DNA of 64,000 bases from Lujinxingia litoralis (GTDB taxonomy: Bacteria > Myxococcota_A > Bradymonadia > Bradymonadales > Bradymonadaceae), in assembly GCF_003260125.1 (NCBI RefSeq), contig NZ_QHKO01000001.1, positions 124,001 to 188,000 on the forward strand. The letters are read 5' to 3'. Of this stretch, positions 18,525-27,810 are shown one piece after another; positions within the stretch are counted from its first letter, which is position 1, and every line of letters starts with the position of its first letter. A program made the translations under genes and the position numbers. The notes under the pieces are model-generated. The model saw only the letters and a program-made list of their open reading frames with translations, was not told the DNA's origin and searched no databases.

Positions 18525-19178
18525 ATGTTGATCGCCTACAAGCCCCTTCGATCCGCCCTGGCGGTGCTCTTTACGGCCAGCCTGTGTGCGAGCTGCGCGA
18601 GCGCCCCGGCGTTTTCGCCCTCGGAGCGTACCCCTCAAAGCGCGCAGCTGATCCCTTTTGAACCCACACGCCTGCGCCCCCACCCGGCCCACCTGACCAG
18701 CCCTACGCACCCCATGCGCGCCCCCGGTCAATCCCACTCCCGGGCGCACCTGGCTCAGGGGCCGCTGCAGGCCTCGGCCTACCTGTGGTGGCGCGTCTAC
18801 GGCGAAACCTACGGGCGAGCCAGCGGGCCGACCTGCAACTTCTCGCCGACCTGCTCGCGCTTCGGATTGGAGGCCTCCGCTTACGGTCCCCGGGGGCTGA
18901 TCTGGACCTTTGGGCGCCTGCAACGCGATCAACGCCCCGATGACTTCTACGCCACCACGCCCGATGGCCACCTGAGCGACCCCATCGCCAACTACGCCAT
19001 CTGGACTCAGGCTCCGACCCTCGACCGCTCCCCCTATGTGGAGACGCCTCATCATGGCTGGTACCTCTTTGTTCGCGCGCTGCGTGCGGGTCTTGCCCGC
19101 GATATTCTGGAGCGCCGCCCTGATAGTGATGTTCGCCCCTCCGGCCAGCGCCCAGCAGACAGCGCCCCCGCCCGCTGA
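18525..19178 (+). CDS. YidD-domain exported protein
   Basis: 217 residues from the ATG at 18525 (a TTG at 18483 is in frame but less likely). A hydrophobic N-terminus ends in LCASCAS, a possible but non-ideal lipobox. Residues about 80-160 resemble the YidD membrane-insertion efficiency factor: CNFSPTCSRFGLEASAYGP (104-122) followed by a G-x-x-W-x-x-x-R-L-x-R pattern. Classic YidD is an 80-residue cytoplasmic-face membrane-associated protein near rpmH/yidC; here the domain is embedded in a longer exported protein, so function may differ. The last 125 bp overlap the next gene in another frame. Confidence 0.7.
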   Translation: MLIAYKPLRSALAVLFTASLCASCASAPAFSPSERTPQSAQLIPFEPTRLRPHPAHLTSPTHPMRAPGQSHSRAHLAQGPLQASAYLWWRVYGETYGRASGPTCNFSPTCSRFGLEASAYGPRGLIWTFGRLQRDQRPDDFYATTPDGHLSDPIANYAIWTQAPTLDRSPYVETPHHGWYLFVRALRAGLARDILERRPDSDVRPSGQRPADSAPAR

Positions 19179-20160
19179 GCCTCCCCGAGCGCACGTTGCT
19201 CCAGAAGATGACCGGGCGCCGGTGCCCGACTTCGAGGCCTTCTTACGCTGGCAGGCCAGCGCCGAGGTCGAGATGGGGCTGCGCCTCTTTGGTGAGGGCG
19301 ACGACTACCGCGCGATCACCAGCTTCAAACGCTACCGTCTGCTCTCGGCCTCGCCACGGGCCGACCATCTGGCCGCTCTGCTCATCGGCGAGGTCTACCG
19401 CAGAAACCAGTTCTCGGAGCTGGCGATGCAGCATTTTTTTGAAGCCAGCCGCGCCGCGACCTCCCCGCCCGCGCAGCTTCAAAGCTATCTGCTCGGCCTT
19501 CAAGAACTCTGCCTGAGCCTGGGAGCCATCGCCACCTGCTATGACACGCTCACCGAGCTTGAAGAACGCGCCCGGGAGGACGCTCCGGAGCTGCTGGAGT
19601 TACTCCGCTACCAGCGCCTCTTTGTGGCCTCGCTCCTGCGTTCGCCCCGCGTGCTGGAGACTCGCCCCGACACCTTTGAGGATCCGACCCTGTCCGCGGC
19701 CGCACACCAACTGGTGCAGCGTCATCGCGACTTCGATCGCCTCCGCCTCAAACAGCCCTGGCTCGCGGGCACCCTCTCGGCGCTGGTCCCCGGGGCGGGG
19801 CAACTTTACAACGGACGGCCGGTCGATGCGCTGCTGGCCCTGGGCTTTACCGGCCTCTTCGGGGGCGCCACCCTCTACGCGTACCGCGGCCTTGAGAGCA
19901 TCCCCCTGACGGCGGTCGCCGGCCTGCTCACCCTGGGTTTTTACAGCGGCAACATCGCCAACGCGATCGTCGATGCCCGACGCATCAACGCCGGACGCTA
20001 CCAACGCTACTACGATGAGCTTCAAGCCGACCTCTGGGCTCGGCAACGCTTCGAAGTCGTTGATAACACGGTAATCTTCAGCTTTGGCTTCGACTGGCCC
20101 GCCCTCACCGAGGAGCCCGCAGCCTCGCCACAAGCCCCTCCCATCCCCGACATGCTCTGA
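19054..20160 (+). CDS. Exported TPR-like protein with C-terminal membrane segment
   Basis: 368 residues. A signal peptide (ARCVRVLPAIFWSAALIVMFAPPASAQQ) ends at an AxA site near residue 33. Residues about 62-200 are helical with TPR-like spacing (GDDYRAITSFKRY, FSELAMQHFFEAS). After residue 235 come the motif LVPGAGQLYNG (244-254) and two to three membrane spans, a layout common in proteins annotated near yidD in Deltaproteobacteria. Function unknown; possibly an envelope assembly factor. The ATG at 19054 lies inside the preceding yidD-like gene; no later start keeps the signal peptide, so the 125-bp overlap appears genuine. Confidence 0.7.
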   Translation: MAGTSLFARCVRVLPAIFWSAALIVMFAPPASAQQTAPPPAEPPRAHVAPEDDRAPVPDFEAFLRWQASAEVEMGLRLFGEGDDYRAITSFKRYRLLSASPRADHLAALLIGEVYRRNQFSELAMQHFFEASRAATSPPAQLQSYLLGLQELCLSLGAIATCYDTLTELEERAREDAPELLELLRYQRLFVASLLRSPRVLETRPDTFEDPTLSAAAHQLVQRHRDFDRLRLKQPWLAGTLSALVPGAGQLYNGRPVDALLALGFTGLFGGATLYAYRGLESIPLTAVAGLLTLGFYSGNIANAIVDARRINAGRYQRYYDELQADLWARQRFEVVDNTVIFSFGFDWPALTEEPAASPQAPPIPDML

Positions 20161-20286
20161 ACATGGTGCTACCAGGGGGCTTGCCCTACCTGAAACGATG
20201 TCCAGAATCCTTTGCCCACACTCCCCCCACCGCGCCACCGGTGCACGGGGGCGAACCGCGACACGACCTGCATCCCGGGAGTTACC

Positions 20287-20976
20287 ATGCTCTACATCGT
20301 CACCGGCGCCAATCGAGGCCTGGGCCTAGAATTCACCCGTCAACTGCTCGCCAGGGGCCACCGGGTGTTCGCCACCGCCCGCAACCTGGAGCAGGCCGAA
20401 GAGTTGCGCACACTCGCCAGTAGCGCTCCCGACGCCCTGCAACTCTTCACCCTCGACATCGCCGACCCCACGAGCATCGCGGCCTTTGCCAAGACCTGCG
20501 CCGATCACACAATCGACGTGCTGATCAATAACGCCGGGATTCTGGAGCGCGGGGGCACCCTCGGCGCGTTGGACTACGAGGCGATCGAGCGCGGCTTTCA
20601 GGTCAACACAATGGGCACCCTCCGCCTGACCGAAGCGCTGCTCCCCGCTCTGCGCCGCTCCCAGGGGGCAAAAATCGTTAACCTCAGCTCCAAAATGGGC
20701 TCGATCGCCGAGAACACCAGCGGGGGCTCTTACGCCTACCGGGCCTCCAAAGCCGCCCTCAACATGGTCACGCGTTCGCTGGCCCTGGATCTGGCCGCCG
20801 AAGGCATCATCGCCTTCGTGGTACATCCCGGCTGGGTGCTCACCGACATGGGCGGCCCCAACGCCCTGATCGACGCCCAGACCAGCATCTCCAACCTTCT
20901 GCACGTCATCGATCGGGCAGGCCCCGAAACTTCCGGCACCTTTCAAGAGTGGCAGGGGAACACCATCGCCTGGTGA
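20287..20976 (+). CDS. SDR family oxidoreductase (C-factor/CsgA-like group)
   Basis: 229 residues from the ATG at 20287 (GGGAG upstream). It has TGANRGLG (6-13), NNAG (81-84), NLSSKMGS (132-139) and the catalytic Tyr151/Lys155 in YRASK, then HPGWVLTDMGG, typical of the small SDRs that include Myxococcus CsgA and carbonyl reductases. It likely reduces a carbonyl with NADPH. Membership of the CsgA-like group is judged from the short length and the SSKMGS and HPGWV motifs; no signalling role is implied. Confidence 0.88.
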   Translation: MLYIVTGANRGLGLEFTRQLLARGHRVFATARNLEQAEELRTLASSAPDALQLFTLDIADPTSIAAFAKTCADHTIDVLINNAGILERGGTLGALDYEAIERGFQVNTMGTLRLTEALLPALRRSQGAKIVNLSSKMGSIAENTSGGSYAYRASKAALNMVTRSLALDLAAEGIIAFVVHPGWVLTDMGGPNALIDAQTSISNLLHVIDRAGPETSGTFQEWQGNTIAW

Positions 20977-21095
20977 GGCCTTCTATCGAAGAAGGCTCCC
21001 TCGGCGCCAGGGGCCCCCGATTGCGCGGGCAAAGCCCGCATGATAGGCCTTTGGAGGCTCTCTGCGCCGCAACTTCGTTCCCGAGGATCTCTGTG

Positions 21096-21533
21096 ATGGC
21101 CGCACCCCACGAATACTCCGACGATGCTCTCCAGGCGATGATCCGCGAGGCCGGTCTGCGTTGCACGACTTCGCGCACTACCGTGCTCGCTCGCCTGGTC
21201 CGGGCCACCGCTCCCCTGAGTCATGCTGACCTGGCCGAGGAGCTCGTTCCCCAGGGCTTTGATCAGGCCACCATCTACCGCAACCTCACCGATCTGACGG
21301 AAGCCGGACTCCTCAACCGCCTGGATCTCGGCGATCACATCTGGCGCTTTGAGTTCCGCGGCAACCACAAGCATGACGAAGGTGAGCACCCTCACTTTCT
21401 CTGCGTGGACTGCGGCGAAGTCTCCTGTCTGGCTGAGGTTGAAATTAAGGTAAACCGGCAGGATACCAGCCCGGTTCTGGTGGCCGAAATCAGCGAAGTA
21501 TTTCTAAAAGGCCTCTGCTCCAAATGCGGCTGA
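21096..21533 (+). CDS. Fur family metal-responsive transcriptional regulator
   Basis: 145 residues. The N-terminal winged helix ends in the recognition helix DQATIYRNLTDLTEAGL (56-72). The dimerisation domain has the His-rich site HKHDEGEHPHFLC (91-103) and two Cys pairs C103-x2-C106 and C141-x2-C144, the structural zinc site of Fur/Zur/PerR. The exact metal (Fe, Zn, Mn) or peroxide sensing cannot be assigned by eye. GAGG is nine bases before the ATG. The His-rich lipoprotein gene 63 bp downstream is probably in the same transcript. Confidence 0.9.
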   Translation: MAAPHEYSDDALQAMIREAGLRCTTSRTTVLARLVRATAPLSHADLAEELVPQGFDQATIYRNLTDLTEAGLLNRLDLGDHIWRFEFRGNHKHDEGEHPHFLCVDCGEVSCLAEVEIKVNRQDTSPVLVAEISEVFLKGLCSKCG

Positions 21534-21596
21534 GTCGAGGCCTGTTGGCCGCCGGGCGCCTGAGATGACGGACTTTTTTCGCGACGAGCCCATCCG

Positions 21597-22118
21597 ATGA
21601 CTTGGATTTTTCCCTTCCCGGCTGCCCTGCTCTTCCTCATTGTGCTGACAGGCTGTGGCGATGCCGACCACGATGGTCACCAACACGATTCCGAGAGCCC
21701 GGACGCTACAGAAGAAGCCTGCCTTCACGCTCAGGATACCCCCACGTTGATCAATGCCGCGGCCAGTCCAGAAGAGGCGCTGACCCCCGACATTGAGCAA
21801 GGCCACACGCTCTACGAGATCTCGCTCCCCGAGAGCACCTCGCACTCCGGCCAGTACACCGGCTATCTTCGCTATGATCGCACAGAGCCCGCCGATGTTC
21901 TGCTCTTTACCAGCAGCGTGATCGACGTCGCAGTTCTGGACAGCACCGGCGCCGAGCAGGTGGTGAGCACCACCGCGGTGGACGCCTGCGCCGAGCTGCT
22001 CCAATCGCATCGCGTGGCCCTGGAGGCCGGAAGTTACACGCTTTCCTTCGGCCCCGGCTCGGAGCCGACGGTGAGTATCCTTATCGAGGCCGAGTCACAT
22101 GACCACGCGCATGAGTAA
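21597..22118 (+). CDS. His-rich lipoprotein downstream of Fur-family gene
   Basis: 173 residues. The signal peptide ends in lipobox LTGC (Cys20). Directly after the lipidation site is DADHDGHQHD, a potential metal-binding cluster, and the C-terminus ends ESHDHAHE, a second one. The body is beta-rich (LYEISLPESTSHSGQYTGY, ADVLLFTSSVIDVAVLD) and may be a small jelly-roll. Position behind the Fur-family regulator and the His clusters suggest a periplasmic zinc or iron handling role (inference). A strong terminator follows. Confidence 0.7.
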   Translation: MTWIFPFPAALLFLIVLTGCGDADHDGHQHDSESPDATEEACLHAQDTPTLINAAASPEEALTPDIEQGHTLYEISLPESTSHSGQYTGYLRYDRTEPADVLLFTSSVIDVAVLDSTGAEQVVSTTAVDACAELLQSHRVALEAGSYTLSFGPGSEPTVSILIEAESHDHAHE

Positions 22119-22157
22119 GACCTCGTTTGCGCACGACCTGACGCCGCCCCTGAATTG

Positions 22158-22190
22158 AGGCGCACTCGCCATCTGGCGAGTGCGCCTTTT
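22158..22190 (+). terminator. Rho-independent terminator of the fur-lipoprotein unit
   Basis: Perfect 13-bp stem (AGGCGCACTCGCC at 22158-22170, complement 22175-22187), 4-base loop and TTTT at the 3' side on the plus strand. Confidence 0.85.
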
Positions 22191-22231
22191 GCGCTTCTTG
22201 TTCCCCGGGCTCTGCCCTCTTTCAGGCTCCT

Positions 22232-24436
22232 ATGCGCTACCTCCTCTACGCCCTGACCTTGCTGCTGAGTTCCTCGCTACTCTTTTTTGTGCAGCCCATG
22301 GTCGCCAAGATGGTCACACCGGTGCTCGGCGGCTCCCCGGCCGTCTGGAACACCTGCATGGTCTTCTTTCAGGCGCTTTTGCTGGCCGGATATGCCTATG
22401 CCCACGCTTCCACAGGCTGGCTGGGGACGCGCCGCCAATCGCTCCTGCATCTCGGCATCATGGTCATCGGAGTGCTCTTCCTGCCGATCGGGATTGAACC
22501 TCCGGCCGATCCCGCCTCCCTGGCCCACCCGGCCCTCTGGCTGCTGGGCGCGCTGATGCTGGGGGTGGGCTGGCCCTTCTTTGTGATCTCCACCAGCGCG
22601 CCCCTCTTGCAGAAGTGGTTCTCCACCACCGACCATCCCGATGCCGCCGATCCCTACCACCTCTACGCCGCCAGCAATATCGGCAGCTTCGTGGGTCTGG
22701 TGGCCTACCCCTTTGTGCTGGAGCCACGCATCGGCGTGCAGACCCAGACCATCCTGTGGATGATCGCCTACATCGTGCTCATCGCGGCGGTGGCCGCCTG
22801 CGCTCTGGCGCTGTGGCGCAGCCCTCAGCCTGACTCCTCCGAGCCCGCGACCGAACCTCCCCGGGCCCCGCAGCCGCTGAGTTGGGCGCGGCGAGGCCGC
22901 TGGATGCTCTGGGCCTTCGTGCCCTCCAGCATGATGCTGGCGGTGACCTCCTTTGTGACCACCGACATCGCGCCGGTCCCTATGCTCTGGATCCCTCCCC
23001 TGGCGATCTACCTGCTCTCCTTTGTGCTGGTTTTTGCCCGCGCCGAGTTCTTTCGCTCCATCTGGGTCTTTGCGCTCTTTCCCGTGGCCCTGCTCGGGCT
23101 GGCCACGATTCTCTTTATCCAGGTGAGCAGCCCCCTGGAATGGGTCACCGGCGCACACTTTGCCGGCTTGCTCCTCTTCTCCCTGGTCTTTCACGGACTC
23201 CTGGCCGCCGATCGCCCCTCGACGCACCACCTCACCGGGTTCTTTTTATGGATGTCGGTAGGCGGCGCACTCGGAGGGCTGTTCAACGCGCTGCTCGCTC
23301 CCATCATCTTTGAGCGCCTCATCGATTACCCGGTGATCCTCATCCTCGCCGCACTCGCGTTTCCGCCCACCCTCTACCGGCACCGGGCCACCCGGGTCAC
23401 ACTGGCCCTGAGCGTGCTGGTGGCCGGGTACTTTGTGGGACGCGACATCACGATCTACTTCGGACTGGAGCGCAGCCGTGAGCTGGCCACGCTGGCAGCG
23501 CTTGCCCTCTCACTGGGAGCCCCGCTGATCGTTGCCCTGACCCGCTACCGCGTCCTCACCCCGGGACTGCTGGCGGTCCCCCTGATGCTGACATCGTACT
23601 ACCTCGCCATGCCCGACGCGCACGAACTCCACGCCGAACGCAGCTTCTTTGCCGCTAACCAGGTCATTGAGACCTCCGATGGCGGCTACCATAAGCTCTA
23701 CAACGGCACCACGCTTCACGGCGTGCAGGCCCGCGACAAGGAGTTCAGCCAGGTCCCCCTCTCCTATTACTACCTGACCGGCCCCCTGGGGCAGCTCTTT
23801 GAAGTGTTGAGCAAGCGCCCCGAGCGCCACCCCTTCGCGGTGGTAGGGCTGGGCACCGGGGCTATCGCCTCTTACACCCGAAAAGGCCAGCAGGCAGACT
23901 TCTTTGAGATCGATCCGGCCATCGCCCGCATCGCTCAAGATCCGCGCTACTTCACCTACCTGGAGGAGTGCCGCGGAGAGTGCCGCGTCATTCTCGGCGA
24001 CGGACGCCTTCAGCTCGCCCAGATGCCCGACGAACGCTACGAACTCATCGTGCTGGACGCCTACAGCTCCACAGCGATCCCGGTGCACCTGCTAACGCTG
24101 GAAGCCGTGGAACTCTACCTCAAAAAACTCCGCCCCGACGGCGTGTTGGCCTTTCATATCTCCAACCGCCACCTGGATCTGCAGCCCCCCCTGACCCGTA
24201 TTGCCGGCGAACTCGGTCTGGTGGTCCGGGGGCGCGACCACTGGGTCGACGCCAATGATCCCGTCTACAACCTCTACGTCGACGGGTCGGACTGGATCCT
24301 GTTGGCCCGCAGCGAAGAGGCCCTCGCCGAACTCATCGACGACCCCGACTGGTACGACTATCAACCCGAAGCCAAACTCCGGGTGTGGACCGATGATTAC
24401 GCCAATATCTTCGACGCCTACCTGATGGACGAGTAA
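22232..24436 (+). CDS. Membrane protein fused to spermidine-synthase-like domain
   Basis: 734 residues. Residues 1-440 form about 12-14 hydrophobic spans, beginning YLLYALTLLLSSSLLFFVQP and VTPVLGGSPAVWNTCMVFFQ, the pattern of 'fused MFS/spermidine synthase' proteins. The C-terminal 230 residues are a Rossmann methyltransferase-like domain: VVGLGTGAIASY near 535, FFEIDPAIARIA, GDGRLQLAQ, and IVLDAYSSTAIPVHLLT. Such proteins are annotated as spermidine synthases, but no AdoMet decarboxylase gene is nearby and the real reaction is unproven. Located after a terminator; no partner on the same strand. Confidence 0.85.
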   Translation: MRYLLYALTLLLSSSLLFFVQPMVAKMVTPVLGGSPAVWNTCMVFFQALLLAGYAYAHASTGWLGTRRQSLLHLGIMVIGVLFLPIGIEPPADPASLAHPALWLLGALMLGVGWPFFVISTSAPLLQKWFSTTDHPDAADPYHLYAASNIGSFVGLVAYPFVLEPRIGVQTQTILWMIAYIVLIAAVAACALALWRSPQPDSSEPATEPPRAPQPLSWARRGRWMLWAFVPSSMMLAVTSFVTTDIAPVPMLWIPPLAIYLLSFVLVFARAEFFRSIWVFALFPVALLGLATILFIQVSSPLEWVTGAHFAGLLLFSLVFHGLLAADRPSTHHLTGFFLWMSVGGALGGLFNALLAPIIFERLIDYPVILILAALAFPPTLYRHRATRVTLALSVLVAGYFVGRDITIYFGLERSRELATLAALALSLGAPLIVALTRYRVLTPGLLAVPLMLTSYYLAMPDAHELHAERSFFAANQVIETSDGGYHKLYNGTTLHGVQARDKEFSQVPLSYYYLTGPLGQLFEVLSKRPERHPFAVVGLGTGAIASYTRKGQQADFFEIDPAIARIAQDPRYFTYLEECRGECRVILGDGRLQLAQMPDERYELIVLDAYSSTAIPVHLLTLEAVELYLKKLRPDGVLAFHISNRHLDLQPPLTRIAGELGLVVRGRDHWVDANDPVYNLYVDGSDWILLARSEEALAELIDDPDWYDYQPEAKLRVWTDDYANIFDAYLMDE

Positions 24437-24518
24437 GCCAGCGTGATAGACAAGCAAGGCCGACGCCCCTGCCGCTCTCTGAGTTCGCACGGGCCACACG
24501 TCTCATTGTGCCCCGGCC

Positions 24519-26426
24519 CTAGAAGAGGGGGATATCCACCTCTTCTTTCTTTTCGGTCTCCGGCACAATCTCGACCCAGTCATCGGCCGGCGCACTCTCT
24601 TTTTTCGGCTTGGAGGCATCTTCCCGCGGAGCGACTTCGCTCAGGTCGACCCAACCATCGGAGAGCGCGGGCCGCTCCTCCACCGGCTCAGGGCGCTTCC
24701 GCGGACGACTGGACTTTCTCGACCCCGTCGACGTCGTGCTCCGACCGGAGGCCGCCTCACTCCCTCCCGAACGGCCCCCTGAGCTTGCCCGCGGCGCCTC
24801 TTCGCTACCGGCCACAACCTCCGGCGTTTCGACAACCTCGGCAACCATCTCCAGCCCGACCTCCTCGGGACCATCGGGTTCCACAAGCACTTCCTGCTCC
24901 TGGTAGCCGGTGGCCTCCAGGCGCACCACTACCGGGGCCTCCCCCACTTCGACATCAAAGGGCGTGCGCCCCATCAACTCGCCATCCACAAAGATCATCG
25001 CGCGCACCTCGCCGGTGCTCACATGCACAAGACGCGTCTCCTCCTCGGGGGCGACCTCCTCGACTTCCAGCACCATCTCGTCAGGCTCTGGAAGCTCCCG
25101 GGCCGCCACCGCTGCTGCCGGTGCGGGATCGGCAGGCTGCGCCTGTCCCGCTTCGGGCGGCACAGGCGCACTTCCCCGCTGCTGGGAGTAGAACCAGAAT
25201 CCGGCACCGCCGCCGAGCAGCAACACCACAATCAACGCCAGCGGAACGACCGGACTTCGGGAGTTTGACGACTTCACCAGCGGTGAGGACGGCCCCATGG
25301 ACGCGAGCGCCCCCGACTCCCCGGAGAAGGCAAAAGGAGAGGTGGCCGGCACGCTCGCTCCGGTAATGGGCCCCGGCGTGGCGTGGTCCCTGGGAGCAGG
25401 CATGGGCGCGGGCAACGCCCCTTCCGCCGTAAATGGCGACGCCGCAACCATCGTGGCCGCATCATCCAGATCCACGGCGACCGCGACGGCCCCACCCGCT
25501 GCGCCACCTCCCGAGGCCGGCACCCAACCTTCACCACTGGGCGATGCCACAAAAAGTGGCGCCGTATCCAACGCGTCGTCCGAAAGCGCATCGAGCGCTT
25601 TGAGCATCGCATCGGCCGTCGCAAAGCGGGCCTCGTACGGCTTCTCCACGCACTGGCGTAACACCGGCCCGATCGCACTGCGCAGAATCGGCTCGGGAAT
25701 CGGCACCGGATCGTCGCTGATCTGTTGATGAATCAGATTCCACTGACCGGTCCCGGCAAACACGCTCTGCCCGGAAAGCATCTCAATGGCGATCAGCCCC
25801 AACCCGTAAAGGTCAGTAGGCGGCCCGACCGTCTTCTCGGCAATCTGCTCCGGAGCCATGTACCGAAGCGTCCCCACCACAATGCCCGCCGACGTCAGCT
25901 CCTCATCGTCGTCGTTCTCCGAGAACACCTTGGCAATGCCGAAGTCGAGCACTTTGACGAAGTCGGTCTCCCCGTGCATGTCGACCAACATGATATTGGC
26001 CGGCTTCAAATCGCGGTGCACGATGCCGTAGCTATGTGCCTCGGAGAGGCTCTTGAGAATCTGGCGCAACACATGCTTGACACGCCGAGGAGAAATCGGC
26101 CCTTCCCGACGCATCAACTCTTTGAGCGTCTCCCCCTTGAGCGCCTCCATCGTGTAGTAGAGCAACCCCTCCGGGTCGTCGCGGAAGTCATAAATCCGCA
26201 CAGTGTTGGGGTGCGAGAGGTTGCGAATGGCCATGACCTCACGACGAAAGCGCTTGACCATTTCGTCGAACTTCGGGCCGCTTGCTACCAGGATCTTCAT
26301 GGCGACATCGCGATCCATGTTGATCTGTCGAGCCAGATACACCGCCCCCATGCCCCCTTTCCCCAGGATATCGCGAATTTCATAGGTGTCGTCGATGACG
26401 TCACCGAGCTCAGGCAAATTCATCAT
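24519..26426 (-). CDS. Membrane-anchored Ser/Thr protein kinase with PEGA domain
   Basis: 635 residues. The kinase domain (15-285) is complete: glycine loop GKGGMGAVY (22-30), Lys44 in VAMKIL, catalytic HRD (137-139) with DLKPANIML, DFG (161-163) and APE (191-193). A Pro/Ala/Ser-rich linker leads to one membrane span (about 392-413), then an acidic/Ala segment and a PEGA domain (465-530, IFVDGELMGRTPFDVEVGE), and a Ser/Arg/Glu-rich tail. The kinase therefore faces the cytoplasm and PEGA the periplasm, a sensor layout. The ATG at 26426 has AGGA about ten bases upstream. Divergent from the PEGA protein gene at 26665. Confidence 0.93.
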   Translation of the reverse strand: MMNLPELGDVIDDTYEIRDILGKGGMGAVYLARQINMDRDVAMKILVASGPKFDEMVKRFRREVMAIRNLSHPNTVRIYDFRDDPEGLLYYTMEALKGETLKELMRREGPISPRRVKHVLRQILKSLSEAHSYGIVHRDLKPANIMLVDMHGETDFVKVLDFGIAKVFSENDDDEELTSAGIVVGTLRYMAPEQIAEKTVGPPTDLYGLGLIAIEMLSGQSVFAGTGQWNLIHQQISDDPVPIPEPILRSAIGPVLRQCVEKPYEARFATADAMLKALDALSDDALDTAPLFVASPSGEGWVPASGGGAAGGAVAVAVDLDDAATMVAASPFTAEGALPAPMPAPRDHATPGPITGASVPATSPFAFSGESGALASMGPSSPLVKSSNSRSPVVPLALIVVLLLGGGAGFWFYSQQRGSAPVPPEAGQAQPADPAPAAAVAARELPEPDEMVLEVEEVAPEEETRLVHVSTGEVRAMIFVDGELMGRTPFDVEVGEAPVVVRLEATGYQEQEVLVEPDGPEEVGLEMVAEVVETPEVVAGSEEAPRASSGGRSGGSEAASGRSTTSTGSRKSSRPRKRPEPVEERPALSDGWVDLSEVAPREDASKPKKESAPADDWVEIVPETEKKEEVDIPLF

Positions 26427-26664
26427 GCAGCTCTTTCCTTGCAGTGCGCGCACAGGCCTACGTAGGCTCTGCGATGTACCACAGGGAGCACTTCGCCTCC
26501 AAGCACGGCCGGGTGGCGATCGTTGTCAGTGACCGGCGTAAATGCTACACGCGGGAGTGTTCGGAAAACAGGCGCTGCCAGCAGATACCTCCTGCCCGGG
26601 AGGGCCGGCCAAACTTATGGATGACGATGACGGCCGGGTGAAGCTTTTTTTTGGAGGAAGAACC

Positions 26665-27702
26665 GTGGTTTTTAAGCACGCTAGCGCGATCGCAGCGCTG
26701 ACACTGCTCCTGACGTTCAGTCATTCGGTCAGCGCACAGCAACCCGTGACCAAGCAAGAGTTGACCGAGGCCGATCTCTCCACCCTCGTCAATCTGGCCC
26801 GGGAAGCCTACGAGGCCGGCGAGTATGAAGTGGCCATTGAGCGCCTGCTGCTGGCCAACCGTAGAGAACCCGATCCTCGCCTGCTGATCAACGTGGCCCG
26901 AAGCTATGCCCAGGCCGACAACTGCGCCCTGAGCCTGGTGTATTACGCCGCGTTTGTGCGTCACCCGGCGGCTCAGGAGCCCCTCATCGCCTCGGCGCAA
27001 GCCGCTCTCGACGAAGGCAAAGCTGACTGCCCCGCTTACACCGACGAGCTCGGCGGTCGCATCATGTTTGAATCCGAGCCCATGTTCGCCCGGGTCTACA
27101 TCGATGATACGTTCATCGGGACCACGCCGACAGAAAGCGCCGGACTGGCTCCAGGCACCTATCAGGTGCGTATGGAACTCGACGACCATCAGGACTTTAC
27201 GCAAGAGCTCGAGGTGGTCGCCCAGCAAGACGCCACCATCGGTGCGATTATGGAAACTCCCAGCGCCGAGGTCTCCGAGTCTGACTCCCTGCCGGACGCC
27301 ACCGAAGCTCCAGCCGATGAAGCCCAGGCCCCGGTTAATTATTTCGCATATGGCCTGGTGGGAGCCGGTGCGCTGGCACTGGGGAACGGCCTGGTCTTCG
27401 ACCTGGTGGTGATTCCGGGGATCGATGAAGAACGTCGACAGCTCTCCCCCGATCAGACCGATGAGTACGCCGAGTTAACCAGCCGGCGCCAGAGCCGCGC
27501 CAATATCGCCATCGGCAGCTACGTGGCCGGCGCCGTCCTGATCACCGGCGGCGTGGCCTGGTTAGTGTACGATTACATGAGCGCAGGGGCCGGTTCCGAC
27601 AACTCCCAGCAGGACGACATCCAACGTCGCCTGGGTAGCATTCAAGTTGCGCCGGCCCTGGGCCAGGGAGTCGCCGGCGTCGTACTTGGCGGGCGCTTCT
27701 AA
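26665..27702 (+). CDS. Exported PEGA-domain protein with C-terminal membrane spans
   Basis: 345 residues from a GTG start at 26665, chosen because GGAGGAAG ends four bases upstream and the frame begins with a clean signal peptide (FKHASAIAALTLLLTFSH then SVSAQQ). Residues about 38-120 are TPR-like helices; 131-195 is a PEGA domain (VYIDDTFIGTTPTESAGLAPG); two hydrophobic spans lie at about 228-250 and 292-312, with RRQLS-rich residues between. This layout is widespread in Myxococcota-like genomes and of unknown function, often beside kinases, as here: it is divergent from one kinase and followed by another 108 bp downstream. Confidence 0.8.
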   Translation: MVFKHASAIAALTLLLTFSHSVSAQQPVTKQELTEADLSTLVNLAREAYEAGEYEVAIERLLLANRREPDPRLLINVARSYAQADNCALSLVYYAAFVRHPAAQEPLIASAQAALDEGKADCPAYTDELGGRIMFESEPMFARVYIDDTFIGTTPTESAGLAPGTYQVRMELDDHQDFTQELEVVAQQDATIGAIMETPSAEVSESDSLPDATEAPADEAQAPVNYFAYGLVGAGALALGNGLVFDLVVIPGIDEERRQLSPDQTDEYAELTSRRQSRANIAIGSYVAGAVLITGGVAWLVYDYMSAGAGSDNSQQDDIQRRLGSIQVAPALGQGVAGVVLGGRF

Positions 27703-27810
27703 GCTCAACGCATCTTCCCTCCCGAGACCCGACGCTCCTCGGGGGGAGCGCACGGGCAGCGGCGGCGTGGGGCCCCGCTGCCAGACCAGAACCAGCCCAC
27801 GGGAGCTCCG

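Noticed and set aside
24443..25366. Long plus-strand frame opposite the PEGA kinase gene
   Set aside because: Antisense shadow of the kinase gene with Pro/Arg-rich composition typical of GC-rich third positions.
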